A stretch of 64,000 nucleotides of DNA. Source: Enterococcus songbeiensis. GTDB taxonomy: Bacteria; Bacillota; Bacilli; Lactobacillales; Enterococcaceae. The first letter of the stretch is position 1. Each line of letters begins with the position of its first letter. The notes beneath the pieces are model-generated. The model was given only the letters and a program-made list of their open reading frames with translations. It was not told the DNA's origin and searched no databases. This document shows, piece after piece, positions 9,019-17,488 of this stretch. The translations under genes were made by a program, and so were the position numbers. The stretch covers positions 124,001 to 188,000 of the forward strand of contig NZ_BJDS01000002.1 in the NCBI RefSeq assembly GCF_005405265.1, read 5' to 3'.

Positions 9019-10101
9019 TCACGCCTGTTCATTCACATCTGTCAAAAATTGGTGCCGTTGTTTGAAACGATTCAACGCTAATTGGATCAGCTCTTCGATC
9101 AAATCGCCATATTGCAGTCCCATTTTTTCCCATAAAGACGGATACATACTAAACTGGGTAAAGCCTGGCATTGTATTCAACTCATTCAAAAACAATTCAT
9201 TTTTGTTCGTCAGGAAAAAGTCGCACCGACTCAAACCGCTGCCGCCTAACATGATATAGGCATTTTTTGCAAAGTCCTGTGCTTTTTTCTGCACTTCTTC
9301 CGGTATCTCTGCCGGAATCTGCATCACAATATTGTTGTCGATATATTTAGAATTATAGTCGTAGAAAGCGACATCTTTAACGATTTCTCCCGGTACAGTC
9401 GTTCGAACATCTTCATTGCCTAAAATCGCCACTTCGATTTCCCGTGCTTCGATCCCTTGTTCCACGATTGCCCGTGTATCATAGCGATACGCTTCTTGCA
9501 ACGCATTTTGCAATTCTTCCCGATTTGAAGCTTTTGAGATACCGACACTTGAGCCCATGTTTGCCGGTTTGATAAACATTGGATACAACAAGGTGCCCTC
9601 ACACTGTTCAAAAATTTGTTTTGGATTTTCTTTCCATTGGTTTTTCAAGACCGGTACAAACGGCACTTGGGGAATTCCTGCTGCTTGTAAAATGTATTTG
9701 GTCATGATTTTATCCATTCCGCAAGCGCTTGTTAACACTCCCGCTCCCACATAAGGAACATCCAACGTTTCTAAAAAGCCTTGGATCGTACCATCTTCAC
9801 CATTTGGTCCGTGAAGCAAAGGAAAAACAATCGTGCCTTCTTCCTTTTCGATTCCCGGTTGGATCACAGTTCCAGTAAATTCTCCCGAATCCCCATTTTC
9901 AGACCATGTTACATGCAACACGTCTTCTGATGTTGGTTTTTCCTCTAACAGAGGACCTTTGATCCATTTTCCATCTTTTGCAATAAAGATTAATTGTACT
10001 TGATAATATTCATAGTAGATTGCTTGTAAAACGGAATAAGCAGATAAGATGGATACCTCATGTTCCGCACTGCGACCGCCATATAATAAAACGATTTTCA
10101 A
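9019..10101 (-). CDS. ddl: D-alanine--D-alanine ligase
   Basis: An ATP-grasp ligase of 360 residues making D-Ala-D-Ala. It begins MKIVLLYGGRSAEHEVSILS, as in enterococcal Ddl. The start is TTG at 10101, chosen because CAGGAGGAAAGACG lies directly upstream; an ATG 36 bases further out has no such site. Other family segments are FPLLHGPNGEDGTIQG, KPANMGSSVGISKA and CDFFLT.KNELFLNELNTMPGFT. The omega-loop carries the YNSKY tyrosine of D-Ala-D-Ala ligases rather than the histidine motif of VanA-type D-Ala-D-Lac enzymes. This is the chromosomal housekeeping enzyme, not a resistance ligase. Confidence 0.96.
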   Translation of the reverse strand: MKIVLLYGGRSAEHEVSILSAYSVLQAIYYEYYQVQLIFIAKDGKWIKGPLLEEKPTSEDVLHVTWSENGDSGEFTGTVIQPGIEKEEGTIVFPLLHGPNGEDGTIQGFLETLDVPYVGAGVLTSACGMDKIMTKYILQAAGIPQVPFVPVLKNQWKENPKQIFEQCEGTLLYPMFIKPANMGSSVGISKASNREELQNALQEAYRYDTRAIVEQGIEAREIEVAILGNEDVRTTVPGEIVKDVAFYDYNSKYIDNNIVMQIPAEIPEEVQKKAQDFAKNAYIMLGGSGLSRCDFFLTNKNELFLNELNTMPGFTQFSMYPSLWEKMGLQYGDLIEELIQLALNRFKQRHQFLTDVNEQA

Positions 10102-10210
10102 ACGTCTTTCCTCCTGTAACTCAGAGTTATTTCTCATTTGATTCTTTCACATTTTAGCACAAAATAACGAATGGGAACAACCAAATTGAAAAAAGCGCTT
10201 TATTTCCACC

Positions 10211-10238
10211 TTGTTCAAATGGTGATGAGTTGTAAAAT
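10211..10238 (+). promoter_or_regulatory. promoter of the UbiB-like gene
   Basis: TTGTTC, a 16-base spacer and TAAAAT lie about 68 bases upstream of the chosen ATG. Confidence 0.4.
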
Positions 10239-10305
10239 TATCACTTTCTACTTATGATTGAGAAAAGAGACAAAAACTACGCCTACCAGCAAGGAGGTTA
10301 TCCAC

Positions 10306-12036
10306 ATGACCACTACTCCCCAATCAAAAAGCAAACGCCTGAAAGAAATTTTGCGGGTCTTTATGAAGTATCGGGTAGTGCAAAATTTAAGCCAGCAACA
10401 AAATCCCCAAGAGGTTCGCCGTGCCTTTGAAGAATTAGGTCCAACATTTATTAAAATCGGGCAAATGCTTTCCGTACGAACTGATTTGTTGAATCCCGCT
10501 TACCTGCAAACCTTTAAATCCCTGCAAGACAATGTTCCCAGTGATGATTTCTCCGAGGTTAAACAATTGTTGGAAAAGGAATGGTCTTTGCCGTTAGAGG
10601 ATATTTTCACTTCTTTTGATTCGGTTCCCTTCGCCTCTGCCTCAATTGGACAAGCTCACAAAGCAGTATTAAAAAGCGGACAAGTCGTGGTGGTAAAAGT
10701 ACAGCATCCCGGGATTATCGAAGCAATTGCTGTGGATCTGGCACTTTTTGAAAAAGCACTGCCGCTGATTAAATTTATCCCAGAAAGCAATGTCGTCGAT
10801 ATCAAAAGCGTATTAAAAGAGGTGCGGCATTCCTTGGATAGCGAAACCGATTTTTTGAAGGAAAGTCAAAATGCCGAAGAATTTTACAAAAAAAATCATC
10901 ATTGGCAACAAGTTGAAGTTCCCAAAGTCTACCCGGAATATTGCACGAAAAAAGTGATTCTGCTGGAATGGATGCCCGGAAAAAGCATCCGCTATCTTTT
11001 AGAGGCGGAAGCAAATGAATTTGCTTATTCCAACATCACTAACCGACAAATGAAAAAAGAGTTGGGTTTATTGCTAGTGGAAAGTTTTATGAAACAAATT
11101 TTTGAAGACGGCTTTTTCCATGCTGATCCTCATCCCGGCAATTTATTTCTCCATCTGCTCACCCCAGACGAAGCAGCCCATTCCTTTGTCAATAAAAAGC
11201 GGGTTGGTGTGTTAGGCGGAGTGGATTATTCCTTAAAATGGCAAGATACCAGCGAACTGCCTCCGTATCGACTGATTTATCTGGATTTTGGGATGATGGG
11301 ACGACTAAACGACAACCTCCGCTCACGGTTGGCAGATACCCTGATCGCTATCTATACCCAAGATTCCCAAGAAGTCGGTAAAGCTGTTTTGCGTCTTTGT
11401 AAAAAAGAAGGTTCCTTCAGCGAAGAAAAATTTTATCAGGAACTCGAAGAATTTTTGGAAAATTATTATGATTTAGCCATCAAAGAAATTGATTTGCAGG
11501 AAGTACTGGGAGAAGTCATCGCTATTTGTCACACCAACAATCTGCAACTGAACCAAGAAGTGACCCTCCTGATTAAAGCCTTCAGTACCTTAGAAGGTCT
11601 GGTGGAGGAATTAGATCCCTCTCTTTCTTTGATGGAAGTTACTCAGCCCTTTGCCCAAAAATATTTTCTGCAACGGATTGACTTGCAGGAATCAACGAAA
11701 CGTTCTGCGCTGGATCTTTTAAAAGCCGGCAAAGCCTTACCCAAGCTACCGGATCGTACCCTTTCTGCGTTGGAAACGTTAATCCATGGAAAAGGACAAA
11801 TCCGTTTGGCATTCAAAGAGCAGGAACAAATTTTGCGACGAGCAGAAAGAATGCTACTGCAACTAGTGATAGGAATCTTTCTTTCCGCACTTTTAATTGG
11901 TTCTTCCCTGTTACTGACCAATACCGCCCAACAGCCTGAATGGATCACCCGCTTGGGCATCGGCGGCTATATTTTCGTTTTTGCGCTCCTCTTTCTGGCT
12001 CTTTTACGCCTGCTGTATCACTATTTTCGAAAATAA
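10306..12036 (+). CDS. ABC1/UbiB-family atypical kinase
   Basis: A 576-residue protein of the UbiB/ADCK family, atypical kinase-like ATPases linked to quinone or lipid metabolism. Enterococci make demethylmenaquinone, so a quinone-related role is an inference. Motifs: the KxGQ region ELGPTFIKIGQMLSVRTDLL, a nucleotide loop ASIGQAHKAVLKSGQ, VVVKVQHPG, FFHADPHPGNLF and LDFGMMGRL. The segment between HADPHPGN and the DFG-like motif is about 40 residues longer than usual. Two hydrophobic helices (about 520-572) anchor the C-terminus. The ATG at 10306 is preferred because AAGGAGG lies eight bases upstream. It is transcribed away from ddl and ends at a shared terminator. Confidence 0.86.
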   Translation: MTTTPQSKSKRLKEILRVFMKYRVVQNLSQQQNPQEVRRAFEELGPTFIKIGQMLSVRTDLLNPAYLQTFKSLQDNVPSDDFSEVKQLLEKEWSLPLEDIFTSFDSVPFASASIGQAHKAVLKSGQVVVVKVQHPGIIEAIAVDLALFEKALPLIKFIPESNVVDIKSVLKEVRHSLDSETDFLKESQNAEEFYKKNHHWQQVEVPKVYPEYCTKKVILLEWMPGKSIRYLLEAEANEFAYSNITNRQMKKELGLLLVESFMKQIFEDGFFHADPHPGNLFLHLLTPDEAAHSFVNKKRVGVLGGVDYSLKWQDTSELPPYRLIYLDFGMMGRLNDNLRSRLADTLIAIYTQDSQEVGKAVLRLCKKEGSFSEEKFYQELEEFLENYYDLAIKEIDLQEVLGEVIAICHTNNLQLNQEVTLLIKAFSTLEGLVEELDPSLSLMEVTQPFAQKYFLQRIDLQESTKRSALDLLKAGKALPKLPDRTLSALETLIHGKGQIRLAFKEQEQILRRAERMLLQLVIGIFLSALLIGSSLLLTNTAQQPEWITRLGIGGYIFVFALLFLALLRLLYHYFRK

Positions 12037-12037
12037 A

Positions 12038-12080
12038 AATCCTTCTCGATCAATTAAAACAGATCGAGAAGGATTTTTTT
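12038..12080. terminator. bidirectional terminator between the UbiB-like gene and the DUF188 gene
   Basis: A perfect 14-bp stem (12038-12051 with 12062-12075) has Ts on both strands and serves the two convergent genes. Confidence 0.9.
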
Positions 12081-12525
12081 ATCTTTTTAACTGCAAAAAT
12101 TGACTCAGCTGCTGTTTAAAGTGCTGGCGGTCTTCTAAGGTGAAGGGTTTTGGTCCCTTCGTTCGCTTGCCAGCTTTTCGAATCTGAGCACCTAGATACC
12201 GCTGCATCAGCAACTCATCAATGGTTTCTATTTGATATTCTTTGCCGCTATGGTGAAACACATGGGCTTTCTTTCCTAAAACAAGCGAAGCCAGACCGTA
12301 ATCTTGCGTAACCACGACATCTCCTGGCTGGATTTCCTTCACGATGCGATAATCTGCACGATCTGCTCCTTTATCCACATAAATAAATTGAACAAAATCC
12401 GGGTATTCTTTGCGCGTATAATGATCCACACTAGTAACGATCAAAACCGGCAAATCATATTCTCTACCTAATTGGATTACTTCTTCTTTTACTGGTGACC
12501 CATCTCCGTCAATGACTAAACGCAT
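12079..12525 (-). CDS. YaiI/YqxD-family protein (DUF188, UPF0178)
   Basis: A 148-residue conserved protein of unknown function. It starts MRLVIDGDGSPVKEEVI and contains VTSVDHYT, VDKGADRADYRIV, GDVVVTQDYGLASLVL and IRKAGKRTKGPKPF, all hallmarks of the DUF188 family. The fold is PIN-like, and the conserved acidic residues (DGDGSP, DRADY, TQDYGLA) suggest a nuclease-like site, although no activity is established that I know of. The ATG at 12525 is preferred over a GTG nine bases upstream because of the spacing to AGGAG. It lies just downstream of the anti-sigma gene. Confidence 0.9.
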   Translation of the reverse strand: MRLVIDGDGSPVKEEVIQLGREYDLPVLIVTSVDHYTRKEYPDFVQFIYVDKGADRADYRIVKEIQPGDVVVTQDYGLASLVLGKKAHVFHHSGKEYQIETIDELLMQRYLGAQIRKAGKRTKGPKPFTLEDRQHFKQQLSQFLQLKR

Positions 12526-12575
12526 TTTTTTCACACTCCTGTTTTAAGTATGACGGAAAAAAGCGATTTTTTCAA

Positions 12576-13451
12576 TTATTTCTCAGGAGTGATATAGGGA
12601 AGAATATCCGTTGTTACGCCAACCGATGATCCTTTGATAAAACTGGCATCCACTAATCCGGAAAAATTCTTTGTTTGCCCAGTGACCACGACTCCTTTGA
12701 TCGGCATCTCAGCAAATGATTTTCCTTTGGCTTTTTTCAAGAAGGTTTGAATACTGGCAATTTTTTTTCCTTTGTCGTATTCGGTCAAATTTTTAATAAA
12801 CGTTGAAAACTGATCTTCCGTTGGTATTTCCTCTTCTAACTGAAAGCCGAATGGTTGCTTCGAGCCGCTTTCTTCAAATAAATAAAGCCAAACGACAGTA
12901 AGTGTATCTGGAATTTTTTCTTGAATGTCCGCATAGGTATAGTTTTTATCGAAGGTCAATGCCACTTCTGCCACCTGATCTTCTAATTTCGCTAAATCTG
13001 CAAGTTCCTCGGGATAAATTTTCTTGTCTCCTTCATCTAATGAGAAAACAGCTTGCTTTTGCTTTGTTTGCTTATCATACGCATAGGTTTCCCCTTTTCT
13101 TCCCGGTACTAGATCATTGTAATCTAACTCCCAGTTGAACAAAGAATACGAACTCGTCAATGTACTCCACGGAACCAGATACCCATTTATATTTTTTGAA
13201 CGATGGGTCACGATGGTTCCTCCCGTACTGCTGGATTGCCCCAGCACCCGAGAATCCACATTGACATTTGGTTCTGCTACCATATTGTGCAAAACCAGTT
13301 CCTGATCCAATTCCTGAGAATTCCTACCGGCAAAAAAATTTAACCCCCGATATCCGCCGATTAATACCAGTAAAGCTACCCCCAATGAAATAGCAATGAT
13401 TTTAAGGGTCTGCTTCCGCTTAGCTTTTTTCAGTACCTTTGTTAAATCCAT
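12576..13451 (-). CDS. anti-sigma factor (Sigma_reg_N/Sigma_reg_C type)
   Basis: A 291-residue single-pass membrane protein predicted to hold its partner ECF sigma factor inactive. The N-terminal 17 residues are basic and cytoplasmic (KKAKRKQTLK), followed by a membrane helix (about 18-38). An extracytoplasmic domain carries the 'sigma factor regulator' pattern, with VDSRVLGQSSSTGGTIV, GYLVPWSTL and IKGVVVTGQTKNF. There is no zinc-binding HxxxCxxC motif, so it is not the ZAS type. Its ATG lies inside the 3' end of the sigma gene (32-base overlap), which implies translational coupling. Confidence 0.85.
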   Translation of the reverse strand: MDLTKVLKKAKRKQTLKIIAISLGVALLVLIGGYRGLNFFAGRNSQELDQELVLHNMVAEPNVNVDSRVLGQSSSTGGTIVTHRSKNINGYLVPWSTLTSSYSLFNWELDYNDLVPGRKGETYAYDKQTKQKQAVFSLDEGDKKIYPEELADLAKLEDQVAEVALTFDKNYTYADIQEKIPDTLTVVWLYLFEESGSKQPFGFQLEEEIPTEDQFSTFIKNLTEYDKGKKIASIQTFLKKAKGKSFAEMPIKGVVVTGQTKNFSGLVDASFIKGSSVGVTTDILPYITPEK

Positions 13452-13923
13452 TTTTCTCCCTACTTTCTTTGATTTTTTTACGAAGCCTGAATAATTGTGT
13501 TTTCACACTTTCTGGTTTGATATGAAGAAATTCGCCGATTTCGTTTAAAGAAAACCCATAATAATATTTCAAAAGCAGCAATTCTTGATTTTCCTTGGAT
13601 AACGGCTCTAAGAGATGTTGCAAGGTTTCTTTGTCAGCGATTGTTTTCTCCATCGCTGGATCTTCTTGAGGAATATCAATCGTCAACGACTGAAATCGAT
13701 TTTGCTTTCGATACAGATCGATTGCATCATTCAGTGCAACTCGAAAAAACCATGGTCGCAGCGTGTCTTCTTGGATAGAAGGCAACAGTGTATAGATTTT
13801 ATAAAATGTTGTCTGAACAGCATCTTCTGCGTCTTCTTTCGTAAAGCCTTTCTTTTTAAGTATTCCCAGTACTTCTTCCCCCAACTCCAACAGATATGCA
13901 TCCAATGCATCGGTTTGCTTCAC
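13420..13923 (-). CDS. ECF-type RNA polymerase sigma factor
   Basis: A 167-residue extracytoplasmic-function sigma factor. Region 2 is visible as EDAEDAVQTTFYKIYTLL and WFFRVALNDAIDLYRKQ. Region 4 is visible as LLLLKYYYGFSLNEIGEFLHIKPESVKTQLFRLRKKIKE, with its helix-turn-helix. The GTG at 13923 is chosen because GAAGGAGG sits seven bases upstream; upstream ATGs in the same frame lack a ribosome site. It forms a two-gene unit with the overlapping anti-sigma gene. The likely trigger is cell-envelope stress, inferred from the partner's external domain. Confidence 0.92.
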   Translation of the reverse strand: MKQTDALDAYLLELGEEVLGILKKKGFTKEDAEDAVQTTFYKIYTLLPSIQEDTLRPWFFRVALNDAIDLYRKQNRFQSLTIDIPQEDPAMEKTIADKETLQHLLEPLSKENQELLLLKYYYGFSLNEIGEFLHIKPESVKTQLFRLRKKIKESREKNGFNKGTEKS

Positions 13924-13988
13924 CTCTTCGCCTCCTTCACCCATACAACGTATTATCTGCTCCAAAGTATACCGTTTTTTCCAAAAAA

Positions 13989-14018
13989 AAACCGTCCCTC
14001 ATAAAAAAGGAACGGTTT
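13989..14018 (-). terminator. terminator of the ABC exporter operon
   Basis: AAACCGTTCC and GGaACGGTTT-type arms (13989-13997 and 14009-14018) are followed on the minus strand by a run of Ts just after the ATPase stop. Confidence 0.8.
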
Positions 14019-14023
14019 GTTGC

Positions 14024-14689
14024 TTAAACGAGCACCAACTCGCTGAATTCTTTGTCTTTCAATTCGTACACCACATCGCAAGCTTTCGCAACTTCTTGTT
14101 CGTGTGTCACCAAGACGATGCATTTCTTTTGTTCATGGGCAATTTCTTGGAACAGTTTCACGATATCTTGCGAAGTTGTCTCATCCAAATTTCCGGTGGG
14201 TTCATCCGCAACGATCAACTCGTGCTCACAGCATAAAGCACGGACAATCGCCACTCGTTGCTGTTGTCCTCCCGAAAGAAGAGGTACTTTTTTTGTTGCC
14301 AATTCCTCCGAGATGCCGACCTTTTCCAAATTTGCCAGTGCGTAAGCTTTTTTATCTGCTTGTTGAGAACCAGCAATCGCCATTGCCGTCACAACATTAT
14401 CCAATGCAGATAAATAGGGCAGTAAATTATATGCTTGGAAAACGATTGATACATCTTTTCTACGATATTCCCGCAATCCGATTTGCTTCAATGATTGGTC
14501 ATTGAATGAAATCGTACCGGCTTTTGGGGTATCTAACCCAGCAATCAATGAGAGAAAAGTCGTTTTTCCTGAACCGCTGGAACCCAAGATTGCATACATT
14601 TTTCCCGGTTCAAAAGTCAGTGAAACATTTTCAAAAAGCGGGCCTTCCGGTTCATACCAGTAGCTTAAATTTTCAGTTTTTAAGGTCAT
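14024..14689 (-). CDS. ABC transporter ATP-binding protein, MacB/LolD type
   Basis: A 221-residue ATPase. Walker A is ILGSSGSGKTT (about 34-44), the Q-loop is VFQAYNLLPYLSALDNV, the signature is LSGGQQQRVAIVRAL, Walker B is LIVADEPTGNLDE and the H-loop is VLVTHE. The 'PTGNLD' and 'YNLLP' variants are typical of the MacB/LolD/FtsE group that works with FtsX-like permeases. The partner permease is encoded upstream on the same strand, across a repeat-filled gap. With the divergent two-component system it looks like an antimicrobial-peptide or envelope-stress module. Confidence 0.93.
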   Translation of the reverse strand: MTLKTENLSYWYEPEGPLFENVSLTFEPGKMYAILGSSGSGKTTFLSLIAGLDTPKAGTISFNDQSLKQIGLREYRRKDVSIVFQAYNLLPYLSALDNVVTAMAIAGSQQADKKAYALANLEKVGISEELATKKVPLLSGGQQQRVAIVRALCCEHELIVADEPTGNLDETTSQDIVKLFQEIAHEQKKCIVLVTHEQEVAKACDVVYELKDKEFSELVLV

Positions 14690-14698
14690 GATGTTCCT

Positions 14699-15025
14699 CC
14701 TTGTTCGTTTTATTGTATTAAATTTTCCTACAGAAAATTTCGTTTTATTCTCACGCCGTATATCATTCCACTAGACATCCTGAATTTAGTGGAACTGACA
14801 TCCTTGTTCGTTTTATTGTATTAAATTTTCCTGCAGAAAATTTCGTTTGTTTCTCACACCGTATATCATTCCACTAGACTTCTTGAAATTAGTGGAACTG
14901 ACATCCTTGTTCGCTTTAATGTATTAAATTTTCCTGCAGAAAATTTCGTTTTATTCTCACGCCGTATATCATTCCACTAGACATCCTGAATTTAGTGGAA
15001 CTGACATCCTTGTTCGTTTTAATCT
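14699..15025. repeat. 103-bp tandem repeats between the permease and ATPase genes
   Basis: Three full copies begin at 14699, 14802 and 14905, and a short fourth copy begins at 15008, so the period is exactly 103 bases each time. Copies differ by only a few substitutions. Each unit contains two small palindromes: AAATTTTC/GAAAATTT around a CTGCA centre, and TTCCACTA/TAGTGGAA with a 13-base loop. The copy nearest the ATPase merges into its ribosome site. The array sits in the transcribed gap of the operon and has no coding capacity. Unit length, lack of spacers and position exclude CRISPR. Confidence 0.95.
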
Positions 15026-15071
15026 CTCGCCCTATCCCAGTAAGAAACATGGAGTGAGCGGAACAGACAGT

Positions 15072-16568
15072 CTACGAAATCAATATTTTTTTGGGATTCA
15101 AGCGCAAGATTCCTGCTGAGGATAGTAGGATTGAGAACATACTGATGCCTAAACCAATTCCCGACAAGCTTAAAATTTCCATTGGTTTTACGGCGATGTT
15201 CAACTCTTCCACTTCTTGACTGGACATCAAGCTTGAGACGCCCTTCATTTCACCTCGACCACCACTTGGCGCTTGTCCGCCAGGACCGCCTTCTTGTCCT
15301 TGTCCTGGGGTCTGTGCGGCAGTTGTGGTTTCACTTTGTTGTGCCAACAATTGATTGCCTACTGCATTACCGACAAGATTGCCGCTGACACTGGCGATTC
15401 CTAAAGCCACCACCATACAAACTACAATCTCGACAAAAAATTGCCAAATAACTTTTGCCCGTGATTCCCCTAAAGAAAGCAACACACCAATTTCATATTT
15501 TCGTTCTCGGATTGACATCATCACGATCAGTGTCAAAATAATTACACCGGCTACAGCAACCAGTAAAACAATATTTTTAGCAAAGCTGGAAACATTCGTT
15601 AATGGTTGCAGCATTTGTTGGTACATTTGATCGTTGGTTTGCAGACTAAAGGTGTCCGTATCGATTAATTTTTCTGCTTCTTTAACAAAAGCAGCCATTT
15701 CTTGAGGATCTTCTAGGTTGTATACTGCTGAATCGATTGTATCTGAACTATCTTCGCCGTTTAAGTCATTGGCAAAAGTATAGGAGGCGATCAACGTATT
15801 TGCCGGATTCATGAAGTTGAATTTCATTCCCATACTATCGCCGGTCTCGCTGGTCTCGTAAATGCCTTTGACAGTAACTTCGACATCTTCGTCCTCGCTG
15901 TTTTTAATTTTAAATGTATCTCCTACCGCCAATTCATTGGCATCCGCCAACGCTTTTTCAATCAAAACATTGTTGGTACCTTCATCTTCGTTAGTAATGG
16001 CTTCTCCATCCACTAATTCTGCGGTACCGGAAGAAAAATCACTGTAAGAAGCACTGGTAGAAACGCCAGTGATTTGAAAATCTCCCTGACTTGTTTCCCC
16101 GCCGGGTGCCTGCATTCCGCCAGGTCCCCCCATTTGATTCTCGGTATCTGTGCTTTCCGTTTCTGTACTTTCGGTTTCTTCGCTGGAAATGGGTTCAATG
16201 CCCGTACTTTTATCCGCAGATGCACTGGATTCAAAGGAATAGGATTTCACACCAGCTAACGCTGCGATTTTTTCGGCATCCGCCAAATTGACCGGTGTCA
16301 TGGAAAAACTACCCGGATCAGGTCGTTCACTCTCCGTGTCGCCGCTAGAAGAAGTTTCCTTTTGCTTAAACATCGATTCACGATTTACCGACAGAGTTAC
16401 CGTTGCTCCCACACTTTTTTTGGCATTATTTACCGCTGTTTCTGCTGCACTGCGGATCGTCAATCCTGCCAATACAAAAATCAAGATCGCAGAAAAAACA
16501 GCGATCAGCAACAGGCTGCGTCCTTTTTTTGCCCAGATGCTTTGTAGCCCGCGTTTCATAAAATTCAT
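15072..16568 (-). CDS. ABC transporter permease, FtsX/MacB type
   Basis: A 498-residue permease. A first membrane helix (about 18-40) is followed by a large extracytoplasmic MacB-like domain (about 41-330) and three further helices (near 335-355, 380-405 and 470-490) that form the FtsX core. The external domain has a Ser/Thr/Glu-rich stretch followed by GGPGGMQAPGGE. A Gly/Pro/Gln-rich linker with GGPGGQAPSGGRGE precedes the last helix. This fits the mechanotransmission exporters that work with MacB-type ATPases. AGGGAGG lies upstream of the ATG. The substrate is unknown; peptides or antimicrobials are likely. Confidence 0.9.
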   Translation of the reverse strand: MNFMKRGLQSIWAKKGRSLLLIAVFSAILIFVLAGLTIRSAAETAVNNAKKSVGATVTLSVNRESMFKQKETSSSGDTESERPDPGSFSMTPVNLADAEKIAALAGVKSYSFESSASADKSTGIEPISSEETESTETESTDTENQMGGPGGMQAPGGETSQGDFQITGVSTSASYSDFSSGTAELVDGEAITNEDEGTNNVLIEKALADANELAVGDTFKIKNSEDEDVEVTVKGIYETSETGDSMGMKFNFMNPANTLIASYTFANDLNGEDSSDTIDSAVYNLEDPQEMAAFVKEAEKLIDTDTFSLQTNDQMYQQMLQPLTNVSSFAKNIVLLVAVAGVIILTLIVMMSIRERKYEIGVLLSLGESRAKVIWQFFVEIVVCMVVALGIASVSGNLVGNAVGNQLLAQQSETTTAAQTPGQGQEGGPGGQAPSGGRGEMKGVSSLMSSQEVEELNIAVKPMEILSLSGIGLGISMFSILLSSAGILRLNPKKILIS

Positions 16569-16721
16569 TTCTGTTCCTCCCTAGCTAGTAGTTATAAGCC
16601 TCTTACGAATGCTTACGTTTTTAATTTGCAGTCAACACCGGTCTCAGCGAAAAAAATTTCCGCAACATTCGGCATTCTTGCTTTTCTTGTAGCAAGCGTA
16701 TGTTTTTTTGCTTAACTGAAG

Positions 16722-16761
16722 CTTAAGAAACGAAAAAAAATGACTTTGATCGTTTCTTAAG
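16722..16761. promoter_or_regulatory. 12-bp inverted repeat between the divergent exporter and two-component genes
   Basis: CTTAAGAAACGA (16722-16733) and TCGTTTCTTAAG (16750-16761) form a perfect inverted repeat with a 16-base spacer. It lies just upstream of TAGAAT (16783-16788), a likely -10 of the response-regulator promoter. A further CTTAA lies at 16711. The position suits binding by the adjacent response regulator. Confidence 0.5.
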
Positions 16762-16806
16762 TTATCTTTATGGTAAAAATGGTAGAATAATCGAGAGGTG
16801 AAAGCG

Positions 16807-17484
16807 ATGATCAAATTTTTAGTTATTGAAGATGAACAAGTTCTTTCCGAGAACATTAAAGAAATTATCTCCACCCTTGGAGAAGTCACGCAGGTCTACG
16901 ATGGAGAAGAGGGCTTGTTTGAAGCAGAAAGCGGTGTTTACGACTTAATCTTACTGGATTTGATGCTGCCGGAAAAAAATGGCTATCAGGTCTTAGCAGA
17001 ATTGCGCCAGAAAAAAATCATGACACCTGTGCTGATTTTAACGGCAAAGGATGGGTTGGAGGACAAAATCGAGGGCTTTGAAAAAGGTGCCGATGATTAT
17101 TTGACCAAACCTTTTTATCGTGAGGAATTGATTCTACGAGTCAAAGCTTTGTTAAAACGTGCCTTGGGATTATACGACGAGAATATTCTCACTTTCGGTA
17201 CTCTGACGTGCAACCTTGCCAACAATCAAGTACTTTACCAAGAAGAAGTTTTGCCGATCCAAGGAAAAGAATTTGAATTGCTGCTGTATTTTATTCAAAA
17301 TAAAGGCGTCATTTTAACTAAGGAACAAATTTTTGACCGCATCTGGGGCTTTGACTCTGAAACAACCATCACTGTGGTGGAGGTCTACATGAGTCATCTA
17401 CGGAAACATCTAAAGATCAGTGGAATGGATCAGGCGTTCAAAACTTTGCGCAATGTCGGCTATATGCTACAAGAGCAGGAGTAG
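16807..17484 (+). CDS. response regulator, OmpR/PhoB family
   Basis: A 225-residue DNA-binding response regulator. The receiver domain (about 1-115) has the acidic pocket EDE, the phosphorylatable Asp51 in [10 protein letters not shown], the conserved Thr in LILTAKDG and the Lys in DDYLTKPF. The C-terminal winged helix (about 125-222) has [15 protein letters not shown] and [25 protein letters not shown]. The ATG at 16807 is preferred over a GTG nine bases earlier because GAGAGG is correctly spaced. It is followed four bases later by its sensor kinase and is divergent from the ABC exporter it probably controls. Confidence 0.93.
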   Translation: MIKFLVIEDEQVLSENIKEIISTLGEVTQVYDGEEGLFEAESGVYDLILLDLMLPEKNGYQVLAELRQKKIMTPVLILTAKDGLEDKIEGFEKGADDYLTKPFYREELILRVKALLKRALGLYDENILTFGTLTCNLANNQVLYQEEVLPIQGKEFELLLYFIQNKGVILTKEQIFDRIWGFDSETTITVVEVYMSHLRKHLKISGMDQAFKTLRNVGYMLQEQE

Positions 17485-17488
17485 GCCT

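Noticed and set aside
9019-10101. VanA-type D-Ala-D-Lac ligase (glycopeptide resistance)
   Set aside because: The omega-loop has the YNSKY tyrosine of D-Ala-D-Ala ligases, and no vanH/vanX-like genes are nearby.
14699-15025. Regular repeats that could suggest a CRISPR array
   Set aside because: The unit is 103 bases with no unique spacers, copies are nearly identical over their full length, and no cas genes are near.
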